DNA from: Aliiroseovarius sp. M344
GTDB taxonomy: Bacteria; Pseudomonadota; Alphaproteobacteria; Rhodobacterales; Rhodobacteraceae
Assembly (NCBI RefSeq): GCF_025140835.1
Contig: NZ_CP081153.1
Location: 1,488,001 to 1,552,000, forward strand
Reading direction: 5' to 3'
DNA length: 64,000 bases
Below the pieces are notes generated by a model. The model saw only the letters and a program-made list of their open reading frames with translations. It was not told the origin of the DNA and ran no database searches. Positions 41,835 to 50,374 of the stretch are shown in pieces; positions within the stretch are counted from its first letter, which is position 1; each line of letters starts with the position of its first letter. Position numbers and translations under genes: made by a program.

Positions 41835-42920
41835 ATGGTTTCCGATCTGGACAAGAAAATCAGGGCCGAAGTTCGGCGCGGGCGCGGGGCCGTCACCAAT
41901 TCGGTGGGCCGGTTTGAGCCGTATGAGAGGATCGAGATTGATGACGGATGGCATCAGGACGACCCACGCGCCGTTCGCACTCAAGTTGCCATTGAAAACC
42001 CTCGCAGCGTGATCACACGTAACACATCGCCCGATATCGCCTTCGACCGGTCTATCAATCCTTATCGCGGCTGCGAGCATGGCTGCATCTATTGTTTTGC
42101 CCGGCCGACCCATGCCTTTCTGGGATATTCTGCCGGGTTGGATTTTGAAACCCGCCTGATTGCCCGTCCCAATGCGCCAAAGCGGTTGGCGCAGGAATTG
42201 TCCCACCCCGGCTATGAGGTGGCCCCGATTGCGATCGGAACCAACACCGATCCTTATCAGCCCATCGAAGTGCGGTATCGCGTAATGCGTGGTGTGCTGG
42301 AGGTGCTGTCGCGGTTTCGCCATCCCGTCACCATCGTCACCAAGGGCACGTTGATCGAGCGCGACATCGATCTGTTGGGTGAAATGGCACAGGCAGGGTT
42401 GGTCAGGGTTGGGATTACGATCACCACGCTGGATGCCACGATGTCGCGCCGAATGGAGCCACGTGTGCCAAGCCCCAAGCGGCAACTGCAAATCATAGAA
42501 CGATTGGCCGCAGAGGGGATTCCGGTGCGTGTCATGGTGGCGCCGGTGGTACCAGGACTGACCGATCACGAGCTTGAGGCGATCCTGAGCGCTGCGAAGG
42601 GTGCGGGGGCGATGGCGGCAAGCTACATTTTGCTCAGGCTGCCGGGTGAGGTGGCGGAGTTGTTTCAGGACTGGCTTAACGAACATGTGCCTGACCGGGC
42701 CGCCCGTGTGATGGGTCGGATGCGCGAGATGCGGCGGGGTGAGGATTACGACGCGCAGTTTGGGGAACGGATGGTCGGGCAGGGTGAATTTGCCACCCTT
42801 TTGCGCCACCGATTCGACATTGCCCGCAGGCGCCTTGATCTGGCACGTGAGTTGCCAGAGCTTCACCGTGACCTCTTTGCCGTGCCGCCCAAACCGGGCG
42901 ACCAGCTGTCACTGTTCTGA
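41835..42920 (+). CDS. Radical SAM protein, PA0069/SplB-like family
   Basis: The cluster motif is CEHGCIYC (C80, C84, C87) within NPYRGCEHGCIYCFARPTHA, an SPL-like CxxxCxxC radical SAM site. GTNTDPYQPIEVRYR and the following TIM-barrel repeats (PVTIVTKGTLIERDIDLL, VRVGITITTLD) are typical of the PA0069 family of uncharacterised proteins related to spore photoproduct lyase. ATG 41835 is used. It is inserted between two leftward genes of the methionine-synthase set but points right, so it is probably independent of them. The substrate is unknown. Confidence 0.9.
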   Translation: MVSDLDKKIRAEVRRGRGAVTNSVGRFEPYERIEIDDGWHQDDPRAVRTQVAIENPRSVITRNTSPDIAFDRSINPYRGCEHGCIYCFARPTHAFLGYSAGLDFETRLIARPNAPKRLAQELSHPGYEVAPIAIGTNTDPYQPIEVRYRVMRGVLEVLSRFRHPVTIVTKGTLIERDIDLLGEMAQAGLVRVGITITTLDATMSRRMEPRVPSPKRQLQIIERLAAEGIPVRVMVAPVVPGLTDHELEAILSAAKGAGAMAASYILLRLPGEVAELFQDWLNEHVPDRAARVMGRMREMRRGEDYDAQFGERMVGQGEFATLLRHRFDIARRRLDLARELPELHRDLFAVPPKPGDQLSLF

Positions 42921-42933
42921 CCTTGGTCGGCCT

Positions 42934-42967
42934 CCAAAAAAAACGAGGGCCAAGCCAGCCCTCGTTT
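42934..42967 (-). terminator. Terminator between radical SAM gene and bmt-like gene
   Basis: AAACGAGGGC and GCCCTCGTTT form a perfect ten-bp stem with a seven-base loop. On the minus strand the stem is followed by a long T run (eight bases), so it ends the homocysteine-methyltransferase gene, and it may act on the rightward radical SAM gene as well. Confidence 0.88.
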
Positions 42968-42989
42968 CAAGATCCCTTCTTATGACGGA

Positions 42990-44009
42990 TCAACTGCGCC
43001 GCTTGCGCGCCCGTCGTTCGGGTTTTTGCCCGGCATCGTCACCCGTACCGTCCGAGGCGGACGAGAACCCGCCAAGCGCGCTGGCAATTTGATCCAGCGT
43101 GGGGCGGCTGTCGCCACGCGGTCGGGTTTCCAGCGCCTCGCGCATGGCGCGCAGATGTTCAGGCGTAGTGCCACAGCAGCCCCCGATGATCGTCGCGCCA
43201 CAATCACGGGCCAATACGGCGTATTCGGCCATCAGGCTCGGCGTTCCGTCATAGTGGATGTGGCCGTCCACATATTTCGGGATGCCGGCGTTACCTTTTG
43301 CGATGACCGGTCGTTCGCTGCCCTGTGCCGCAAAACCCAGAACAGTGCGCAAAAGATCGGACGCGCCGACACCGCAATTCGCGCCAAACGCCAGTGGCGG
43401 CTTTGGCAAAGTTTCGACCAGTTTTGCCAGATCGGCCGAGGTCAGGCCCATCATCGTGCGGCCAGCGGTGTCAAAGCTCATCGTGCCGCACCACGGCATG
43501 TCAGCCAAGGCCGCCGCTTGGGCCGCCGCCTTGTATTCCTCGGGTGCCGAAATTGTTTCGACCCACAGCACGTCCGCGCCACCTTCTTTCAGGCCTTCGG
43601 CCTGTTCGTGGAACATCTCGACCGCGTTATCGAAGGTCAGATTGCCAAGCGGCACCATGATGTCGCCGGTTGGGCCGATGGATCCGGCCACCACGACTTT
43701 GCGGCCCGACGCATCGGCGATCTCGCGACCCAGTTCTGCCGCCGCCCGGTTCAGTTCGCGCACGCGACCTTGTGCATCATGCAGTTTCAGCCGCGATGCA
43801 TTGCCGCCAAACGAGTTGGTCAGGAAGATATCAGATCCTGCATCCACCGCGCCCTTGTACAGCGCACGAATATTGTCGGGTTTGTCGACGTTCCACAATT
43901 CAGGGGCATCGCCCGAGGTCAGGCCCATGTTGAACAGGGTGGTTCCGGTGGCGCCGTCGGCCATCAGCCAATCGCGTTCGGTCATGAGTTGGGTCAGCGC
44001 GTCGGTCAT
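42990..44009 (-). CDS. bmt: Homocysteine S-methyltransferase (betaine-homocysteine/MetH N-domain type)
   Basis: This is the homocysteine-activating domain of methionine synthesis. LMADGATGTTLFNMGLTSGD is the N-terminal substrate loop; the zinc ligands are Cys in FGANCGVGAS and the pair in IIGGCCGTTPEHL. DIFLTNSFGGNASRL and VAGSIGPTGDIM are the other conserved blocks. The catalytic domain ends near residue 298, and the remaining tail is a Ser/Arg-rich extension (PERRARKRRS). It is not fused to folate- or cobalamin-binding domains, so it should work with the separate corrinoid protein at 40,950-41,654. ATG 44009 begins MTDALTQLMTERDWL; five residues earlier is another ATG. Confidence 0.88.
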   Translation of the reverse strand: MTDALTQLMTERDWLMADGATGTTLFNMGLTSGDAPELWNVDKPDNIRALYKGAVDAGSDIFLTNSFGGNASRLKLHDAQGRVRELNRAAAELGREIADASGRKVVVAGSIGPTGDIMVPLGNLTFDNAVEMFHEQAEGLKEGGADVLWVETISAPEEYKAAAQAAALADMPWCGTMSFDTAGRTMMGLTSADLAKLVETLPKPPLAFGANCGVGASDLLRTVLGFAAQGSERPVIAKGNAGIPKYVDGHIHYDGTPSLMAEYAVLARDCGATIIGGCCGTTPEHLRAMREALETRPRGDSRPTLDQIASALGGFSSASDGTGDDAGQKPERRARKRRS

Positions 44010-44156
44010 CTGGTGTCCCCACAATAAGAGATAGGAGTTTTGCTGCTACCTGCCACGGATCGCGCGCGGGCGCAAACCCAATGCGCAGAAATCGGGGTGC
44101 TGGCCTGAACATTTTCGAAGCATGCTTTTGGGGTCGGACCTGATTGATGAGGGCTG

Positions 44157-46124
44157 TCAGATCGTGGTGCTCTGGTGAATTTCCCGGACTGTATCCAACG
44201 CACCAATCGTCAGAGACGCAGATCCGGGTGCTGCTGCATACAGCGTTTCCCAATTGGGCGCGAAGGCGGATTTGAATTGCCGCAAGCCATGTGCACCGCA
44301 GTCCTCATCAATTGCCAGCCGGGCTTTGCGAAACGCCCAAGGCTCATGGCGCTGTTCGCCAAGCGGCACCGCCGCCAGCGAAAACCTGCAAATACCTTGT
44401 GCCTTTGCGGCGGCAATGGCCATTGTGACCAAGGCGTACATGGTGCCACCGGGCGCGCGTTTATCCACGCGCATCAGGTCAACCGCATGCTCATTCTGAT
44501 TGGCGTGCAATGTTAGAAAACCGACCAACCGCCCATGGTAATAGGCCACAAAAACTTGCGAAAACGGCAGGGTCGCCGGCGCCCACACCCCCATGGAAAA
44601 GCCGCGTTCGCCGCCATGCGCCTTGGACCACATCGCAGCCAGCCGGTCCATTTCGGCCAGCGGCATGTCCGCGCCTTCCTCCTGAATGACAACGCCAACA
44701 CTGTCGGCCTGTCGAAGCTTGCGCCGAAGCTGGCGCTTGTCGGACCCATCCAGCGTGAAACTCTGTGGGTTCAGCCATGCCTCGCGTGCGATGGGCAACA
44801 CGCGCCACCCCAGACGGCGCGCGGCGCAGGCGGTCCGTGCGCCTATCTTATACAGGAACGGCGCACGAAAACGACGACGCGCCAAGGCTTTGATCCGCTC
44901 CAATTCAGAGGTCAGCGGGATCGCGGGATCAAGGGGGTCCGACAGCATGATCAGGCTTTGTCCGCAGGCCGCCCCCATCGCAACAGGGGTGCCGTCCTCG
45001 TCCTGGATCAGCGACACCCGACCATGACGAAGCAAACCACTTTCAGCGCGCGGGGCCGTCCGTAGGGCTTGCGCCAAACGGATGGGAACTTGCGGTGCGC
45101 GCGTTTTGGCCAGTCGCAGGGTGGGGTGCGGCTGGCCCACATTTTTCGGAGATTGCGGGCCGCGGATTGTCAGGATCGCGGCCAAAGTGGCCGGTAGCGC
45201 GTAATAAATGGCGCGAAACGCCAGAATGGCGGCAAGAAGGGGTTCATTCTCAATCTGGGGTAAAGCTGCCAATAGAGTGACTTCGAACCCACCCATGCCG
45301 CCGGGAGTGTTTGAAATTAGACCCACCCCGAGGGCGAGCATATAGGCCGTTACCAACGCCAGCACCGAGACGTCGCTGCCTGCAGGCAACAGCACCCAAA
45401 GCGCCGTGCCTGCGGCCGCCATGTCCAGCAAAGCCAGCACGAAAAACGCAAAGGCGGCGCGCAAAGGTGGCAGGTAGATTCGTGACAAAAACTTCGGGCG
45501 CCAGACCGACGCCATTGCCAGCGCTCCCGCCGCGATCACAACAATCCACGCAACCTTCGTGGTCCAGCTGGCCAAAGGTTGCGCCACAGGGGCAACAATC
45601 ACGACGAGCGAGGTAACAACCGCCCATGCCGACAGGAAAGACGCCGAAACGATCGCAGAGATCCGCGCAGCCTGCGCCAAGCTGACATCCGGCAGCATGC
45701 GCCAACGAACGAAGGCCGACGAGATGACACCCATCCCAACCGTCTGGGAAATGGCAATCGCCGCGATCCCCGCGCGTTCGGCTTGTGAGTCCGTGACCGA
45801 TGTGCCCAGCAAACGGTGCACCAACCCATCATAACGGCCTAAGGCCCAGAACGAGATAGCGGTGAACGCAGTCGCAGCCAGCCATTGCCATGGCGCTACG
45901 GTTTTCAGAGACGCCTGAATGTAGGCGACATCAAGTTGCGCAATCTTGTCCCACATCACCGCAATCAGCCCAAAAACAAGGGCGAGTGGCAGTAATTGGC
46001 GCAGCGCGGCTTTGCGCAGATCCAGACCGCTGGCCGCCGTCCAGGTGCGCATCTGTGATATGTCGCGACTCAATCGCGGCGCAGGTTCGATTTGGTTGTT
46101 CGCTGCGTCGAATATCTTTTGCAT
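44157..46124 (-). CDS. MprF-like protein: flippase-type membrane domain plus DUF2156 aminoacyl-lipid synthase domain
   Basis: Transfers an amino acid from tRNA to a membrane lipid, in the MprF family. The N-terminal 330 residues hold about eight hydrophobic segments, with the conserved GVISSAFVRWRML and LISNTPGGMGGFEVTLLAALPQ of the lysylphosphatidylglycerol flippase domain. The C-terminal DUF2156 domain (from about residue 365, RHGRVSLIQDEDG) has the GNAT-like RAPGGTMYALVTMAIAAAKA and LAAVPLGEQRHEPWAFRKA. ATG 46124 is chosen because the sequence before it is atypical. The amino acid and lipid used cannot be read from the sequence. Such modification changes membrane surface charge and resistance to cationic peptides. 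Confidence 0.85.
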   Translation of the reverse strand: MQKIFDAANNQIEPAPRLSRDISQMRTWTAASGLDLRKAALRQLLPLALVFGLIAVMWDKIAQLDVAYIQASLKTVAPWQWLAATAFTAISFWALGRYDGLVHRLLGTSVTDSQAERAGIAAIAISQTVGMGVISSAFVRWRMLPDVSLAQAARISAIVSASFLSAWAVVTSLVVIVAPVAQPLASWTTKVAWIVVIAAGALAMASVWRPKFLSRIYLPPLRAAFAFFVLALLDMAAAGTALWVLLPAGSDVSVLALVTAYMLALGVGLISNTPGGMGGFEVTLLAALPQIENEPLLAAILAFRAIYYALPATLAAILTIRGPQSPKNVGQPHPTLRLAKTRAPQVPIRLAQALRTAPRAESGLLRHGRVSLIQDEDGTPVAMGAACGQSLIMLSDPLDPAIPLTSELERIKALARRRFRAPFLYKIGARTACAARRLGWRVLPIAREAWLNPQSFTLDGSDKRQLRRKLRQADSVGVVIQEEGADMPLAEMDRLAAMWSKAHGGERGFSMGVWAPATLPFSQVFVAYYHGRLVGFLTLHANQNEHAVDLMRVDKRAPGGTMYALVTMAIAAAKAQGICRFSLAAVPLGEQRHEPWAFRKARLAIDEDCGAHGLRQFKSAFAPNWETLYAAAPGSASLTIGALDTVREIHQSTTI

Positions 46125-46239
46125 AATTGCGCCCCCATTTCCCGCCTTCAACATCAAGCAAAGGAAAGAAGACCGCGTTAACAGCTCGACTTTTAATGAC
46201 TTTGTGGAGGAGCGCTTCGCGCAGGCTGGTCAAGGCGGC

Positions 46240-46274
46240 AAAAAGGGCGCGACCTCGAAAGGTGCGCCCAAAAT
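46240..46274 (-). terminator. Intrinsic terminator after the DUF1476 gene
   Basis: On the minus strand GGGCGCACCT and AGGTCGCGCCC pair around a short TTCG loop with one bulge, followed by TTTTTG. It lies about 30 bp past the stop codon of the DUF1476 gene. Confidence 0.75.
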
Positions 46275-46304
46275 GCGTTTGCGACTAGAAAGCGGCGTCG
46301 GGGT

Positions 46305-46616
46305 TCAGGCTTCTTTGACCAATTCGGCCTTGGCAATGGCCAACAACTCGGCGCGTTTTGCGCGAACTTCGTCAGCGCTGACGGTGTTCAAATCACCCGT
46401 GACCTTGCGCACCACGTCCTCGTGCCCGGCCTCTTCGAAATCTGATTTAATCACTTCACGGGCATAAGCAGTGGCGTCATCGCCGGTTTTGCCCATTTTC
46501 TCGGCCGCCCAAAGGCCCAGTTTCTTGTTGGCACGGGCTTCTGCCTTGAAGATCATCTCTTCATCATGGGCAAATTTGGCCTCAAAAGCGCTTTCGCGAT
46601 CATCAAAGGTGGTCAT
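46305..46616 (-). CDS. DUF1476 protein, ATPase inhibitor zeta subunit type
   Basis: A 103-residue, highly charged helical protein starting MTTFDDRESAFEAKFAHDEE, with WAAEKMGKTGDDATAYAREV and TVSADEVRAKRAELLAIAKA. This is the alphaproteobacterial zeta protein that binds and inhibits the rotary ATP synthase from its N-terminal helix, as shown in Paracoccus denitrificans. Assignment to that family is by sequence resemblance; the inhibitory strength varies between species. ATG 46616 is taken as start because the upstream codons differ from the family. It is divergent from purC. Confidence 0.92.
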   Translation of the reverse strand: MTTFDDRESAFEAKFAHDEEMIFKAEARANKKLGLWAAEKMGKTGDDATAYAREVIKSDFEEAGHEDVVRKVTGDLNTVSADEVRAKRAELLAIAKAELVKEA

Positions 46617-46858
46617 GGCGTTCCCTTGTTCATGGTCTGGAGCCATCGGCGGACCGAATGGCGCTGTTCGATACAGATATGCCAATGGCGGGCGGCTATC
46701 GCAACCCCGCTAGCGCTCTCAAATCCGGGAAATCGTAACAGATTGGCGATATTCTTGCCCAGCGTCAGGCTTTCACGTATAGGGCGGGCATCGGCGGGAG
46801 TCGCGCGGACAGGGGGTCCGCCCAACGGCTTCGACCCGCATCGACCGATGGAGGTCTC

Positions 46859-47623
46859 ATGGCACGGCGCAAGAAACTCTATGAAGGCAAAGCAAAGATC
46901 CTTTACGAAGGGACCGAGCCGGGTACGATCGTTCAATATTTCAAAGATGACGCGACTGCATTTAACGCCGAAAAACGTGATGTGATTGATGGCAAGGGTG
47001 TTCTGAACAATCGCCTGTCAGAGTTTTTCATGAAGGGTCTGACCCAGCTTGGTATCCCCAATCATTTCATCAAACGTCTGAATATGCGCGAACAGCTGAT
47101 CCGTGCTGTCGAGATTGTGCCGCTGGAAGTGATCGTGCGCAATGTGGCCGCAGGCTCGATGGCCAAGCGGTTGGGCATGGAAGAAGGCACACCATTGCCG
47201 CGCCCGATTGTCGAATTTTCGTATAAAGATGACAGCCTTGGCGACCCGTTGGTGCCCGAAGAATACATCGCCGCTTTTGGCTGGGCCAGCCAGCAGGAAA
47301 TGGACGAGATCGTTTCGATGGCGCTGCGGGTCAATGACTACCTGTCCGGCGTCATGTATGGCGTTGGGATCAAGCTGATCGACTTCAAAATCGAAATGGG
47401 CCGCGTTTACGAAGGTGAGTTTCCCCGGTTGATCGTGGCTGATGAGATCAGCCCTGACAGCTGCCGTTTGTGGGACATGGAAACTGGCCAGAAACTCGAC
47501 AAAGACGTGTTCCGCCGCGATCTTGGAAATCTGGCCGACGCCTATACAGAAGTGGCGCGCCGGTTGGGCGTTTTGCCGACCAACGTAACCCACACTCCGA
47601 CCAAACCGACCCTGATCAACTGA
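46859..47623 (+). CDS. purC: SAICAR synthetase
   Basis: Phosphoribosylaminoimidazole-succinocarboxamide synthase. Conserved N-terminus [23 protein letters not shown]-binding and acidic regions [20 protein letters not shown] and [20 protein letters not shown], then [14 protein letters not shown]. The length of 254 residues fits the alphaproteobacterial type. It starts the purC-purS-purQ run, with purS 12 bp after its stop. Confidence 0.97.
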   Translation: MARRKKLYEGKAKILYEGTEPGTIVQYFKDDATAFNAEKRDVIDGKGVLNNRLSEFFMKGLTQLGIPNHFIKRLNMREQLIRAVEIVPLEVIVRNVAAGSMAKRLGMEEGTPLPRPIVEFSYKDDSLGDPLVPEEYIAAFGWASQQEMDEIVSMALRVNDYLSGVMYGVGIKLIDFKIEMGRVYEGEFPRLIVADEISPDSCRLWDMETGQKLDKDVFRRDLGNLADAYTEVARRLGVLPTNVTHTPTKPTLIN

Positions 47624-47635
47624 GGAATTGCCCCG

Positions 47636-47866
47636 ATGAAAGTACGTGTTGATGTGATGCTGAAAACCGGCGTTCTGGACCCGCAGGGCGAGGCTGTGCG
47701 CCACGCGCTTGGCAATCTGGGTTTTGCCGGTGTCGACAAGGTTCGGCAAGGCAAGGTGATTGAACTGGAACTGGCCGACGGGACGTCCGAAGACGACGTC
47801 AAGAAGATGTGCGAAAAACTGCTGGCGAACACAGTGATTGAAAACTACGTGATCGAGGTTCTGTGA
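47636..47866 (+). CDS. purS: Phosphoribosylformylglycinamidine synthase subunit PurS
   Basis: A 76-residue structural subunit of FGAM synthase, needed for the small-type enzyme. MKVRVDVMLKTGVLDPQGEA and GFAGVDKVRQGKVIELELAD are typical. Its stop overlaps purQ (ATGA), and purL is presumably encoded elsewhere since it does not follow here. Confidence 0.96.
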   Translation: MKVRVDVMLKTGVLDPQGEAVRHALGNLGFAGVDKVRQGKVIELELADGTSEDDVKKMCEKLLANTVIENYVIEVL

Positions 47867-48534
47867 TGAAGGCGGGCGTTATCGTTTTTCCGGGCTCGAA
47901 CTGCGACCGAGATTTGGCGGTCGCATTCGAGCGGGCGGGTGCGCAGGTCCAGATGATCTGGCACAAAGAGACCGAGCTTCCGTCCGATCTGGACATCGTG
48001 GGTGTGCCCGGTGGGTTTTCCTTTGGTGACTATTTGCGCTGTGGGGCGATTGCTGCCCAATCGCCAATTACCAAATCCCTGATCCGACACACGGAACGCG
48101 GCGGCTATGCCATCGGTATCTGCAACGGGTTTCAGGTGCTGACCGAAACGGGCATTCTGCCCGGCGCTCTGATGCGCAATACGAACCTTAAGTTCGTATG
48201 TAAACCTGTTGGTTTAAAAGTAGAAAATACCGACAATGCTTTCTTGTCAGGTTATGAGCTGGGGCAACATATCATTGTGCCGGTTGCGCATCATGACGGC
48301 AACTATATCGCCACAGACGAGAAGCTCGCACAGCTCAAGGCCGAAGGGCGTGTGGCATTTACTTATCTGGACAATCCAAATGGCTCGACTGGCGATATAG
48401 CAGGGGTGATTTCCAAGAACCGCCGTGTGCTTGGCATGATGCCGCACCCCGAACGGTGCGTTGATGAGCACCATGGCGGTACGGATGGCGTGGCAATGTT
48501 TCGCTCGTTGGTGGACAGCGTCGTCGCGGCGTGA
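47863..48534 (+). CDS. purQ: Phosphoribosylformylglycinamidine synthase subunit PurQ
   Basis: The glutaminase subunit of FGAM synthase. The class I amidotransferase nucleophile is C87 in AIGICNGFQVLTETGI, with His/Glu in the MMPHPERCVDE block. FPGSNCDRDLAVAFERAGAQ and GFSFGDYLRCGAIAA are typical N-terminal features. The start overlaps purS (ATGA). A weak hairpin with AGGCCC/GGGCCT at 48543-48558 follows. Confidence 0.97.
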   Translation: MMKAGVIVFPGSNCDRDLAVAFERAGAQVQMIWHKETELPSDLDIVGVPGGFSFGDYLRCGAIAAQSPITKSLIRHTERGGYAIGICNGFQVLTETGILPGALMRNTNLKFVCKPVGLKVENTDNAFLSGYELGQHIIVPVAHHDGNYIATDEKLAQLKAEGRVAFTYLDNPNGSTGDIAGVISKNRRVLGMMPHPERCVDEHHGGTDGVAMFRSLVDSVVAA

Positions 48535-48569
48535 TTGCGAAGCAGGCCCTTCGGGCCTATCTTTAGCAG

Positions 48570-50339
48570 ATGGCCGATCTCACGAAACGACCCATCAAGC
48601 CGCCGCGCCCGGGCGTTAGCCTGCGGGCGCGCCTCGTCCTTGTGGCGCTGATTTCGCTTGCCGTTTCCGTTGTTTTCTTCTCGAACCGCTGGCTGACCGA
48701 GCGTTATACCGAAACCACCCGAAATCGCGCCGAACTTCGCGTGACACTGTATTCTGGAAACCTTCTGAGCGAACTACAGCGAAATTCCGTCGTGCCACTT
48801 TTGCTGTCGCGCGATCCGGCGCTGATCAACGCATTGAATTCAGCGGACTATTCCCAAAGTACCCAACGCCTGATTTCCTATCGCGACGAGATCGAAGCGG
48901 CTTCGCTTATGCTGCTGGATGGGGACGGGCGCGCGGTCGCTGCGACCACCCGCGAGATACTTGGGTCGCAACATCGCACGAACCCCTATTTCGTAGATGC
49001 CCTGCGCAGTTCCGAGACCGTTTTTACCACCGTTCAGACCGAAGTCGGTTCCTATGAATTCTCCTATTCTCGCAAGATCGAGGACAGTGACGGTGTGATC
49101 GGCGTGATCGTCGTTAATGTCGACCTTCGCAAGTTCGAAGCCAGCTGGTCTGGCATTTCTGACGCGGTGCTTGTCACCAACAGCGAAGGCAACGTGATCC
49201 TTGCGACCGAACCCAGATGGCGCGGCAAGCCCGAGGGCGAGGCGCTGGCCACTGTGTCTGCCACCGACGCCATTCGGCGCAGTGTGCGCGATGCCGCGGA
49301 TTGGTCGGGTTTGCCGTCAGAGGTCTTGTTTTTGGGTGAATCGGTGATGCGCCACGAAAGCCGCGTTCCGTTTCAGGGCTGGCGCATCGCGTCTTTCACG
49401 TCCTACGCGTCGGTACGTGAAAAGGTGAATGCGGTGCTCGCGCTGGAAATCATGGCGTTTGCGATGCTGTTGTCGTTTCTGTTTTACATGATCAGCCGTC
49501 GCGCCCAATGGCGATCAGTTTTGTTTGCGCAGGAATCAGCGGATCTGCGGCAGTTGAATGTGGCTCTCCAGCGCGAAATTGCCGAACGCAAACGTGCCGA
49601 AGAAAACCTGCAAGTGGCCGAACAAACCCTGGCACAAAGCTCTAAACTGGCCGCTTTGGGCGAAATGTCGGCCGCTGTCAGTCATGAGTTGAATCAACCT
49701 TTGGCAGCAATGAAGACCTATTTGGCGGGTGCGAAGCTTTTGTTGCAACGCAAACGCCCGGACGAGGCCATGTCGAGCTTTCAACGCATTGACGATCTGA
49801 TCGAACGGATGGGTGCCATCACGCGGCAGCTGAAAAGCTATGCCCGCAAGGGGGGCGACGCGTTTGAGCCGATGGACGTGCGCCAAAGTGTCTCGGTGGC
49901 ACTGTCAATGATGGAACCTCAGCTGAAAAGCCGCGAAGTACGAATAACGCGCAATATTCCGCGCGAACCTGTTATGGTGATGGGTGATCGCTTGCGTCTG
50001 GAGCAAGTGTTGATCAATCTGCTGCGAAACGCGCTGGATGCGACAAAAACCGTTGATTTGCCGCAGGTTGATATCATCGTTAGTCGCGGTGACTATGTGC
50101 TGATCACCGTGCGCGACAATGGAAACGGGGTTGAAGATCTGGATAACTTGTTCGAGCCCTTTTACACCACCAAAGCGCCGGGGGACGGCGTGGGACTCGG
50201 GTTGGCAATTTCTTCCGGTATTGTCACCGATCTTGGTGGTCGCCTGACGGCCCGAAACGGTCAGGATGGCGGGGCCGTGTTCGAGGTCGAACTGCCGGTT
50301 CTGGATGAAAAAGAATTGAACGTTGAAGCCGCCGAATAA
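48570..50339 (+). CDS. dctB: DctB-like sensor histidine kinase
   Basis: Membrane sensor of C4-dicarboxylates in the DctB family. It has an N-terminal transmembrane segment (RLVLVALISLAVSVVFF, residues 21-37), a periplasmic region of about 250 residues with two PAS-like parts (EIEAASLMLLDGDGRAVAAT, GISDAVLVTNSEGNVILATE), a second segment (LEIMAFAMLLSFLFYMI), a coiled coil (QREIAERKRAEENLQVAEQT) and the kinase core with H372 in SAAVSHELNQPLAAMK, an N box INLLRNALDATKTVD and G boxes VRDNGNGV and GVGLGLAI. 589 residues is normal. It lies directly ahead of its regulator. No dicarboxylate transporter gene lies beside it in this window. Confidence 0.88.
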   Translation: MADLTKRPIKPPRPGVSLRARLVLVALISLAVSVVFFSNRWLTERYTETTRNRAELRVTLYSGNLLSELQRNSVVPLLLSRDPALINALNSADYSQSTQRLISYRDEIEAASLMLLDGDGRAVAATTREILGSQHRTNPYFVDALRSSETVFTTVQTEVGSYEFSYSRKIEDSDGVIGVIVVNVDLRKFEASWSGISDAVLVTNSEGNVILATEPRWRGKPEGEALATVSATDAIRRSVRDAADWSGLPSEVLFLGESVMRHESRVPFQGWRIASFTSYASVREKVNAVLALEIMAFAMLLSFLFYMISRRAQWRSVLFAQESADLRQLNVALQREIAERKRAEENLQVAEQTLAQSSKLAALGEMSAAVSHELNQPLAAMKTYLAGAKLLLQRKRPDEAMSSFQRIDDLIERMGAITRQLKSYARKGGDAFEPMDVRQSVSVALSMMEPQLKSREVRITRNIPREPVMVMGDRLRLEQVLINLLRNALDATKTVDLPQVDIIVSRGDYVLITVRDNGNGVEDLDNLFEPFYTTKAPGDGVGLGLAISSGIVTDLGGRLTARNGQDGGAVFEVELPVLDEKELNVEAAE

Positions 50340-50374
50340 CGGCAACAACGCTGAAAATGACTCAGGAGGCTGCC

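Noticed and set aside
43026..44027. A 333-codon + strand frame over the homocysteine methyltransferase
   Set aside because: The minus strand holds the zinc-binding Cys motifs; the + strand product has no recognisable features.
44010..44156. SAM- or SAH-sensing riboswitch ahead of the homocysteine methyltransferase
   Set aside because: I looked for conserved SAM/SAH riboswitch cores on the minus strand and found none I could support by eye. A covariance-model search would settle it.
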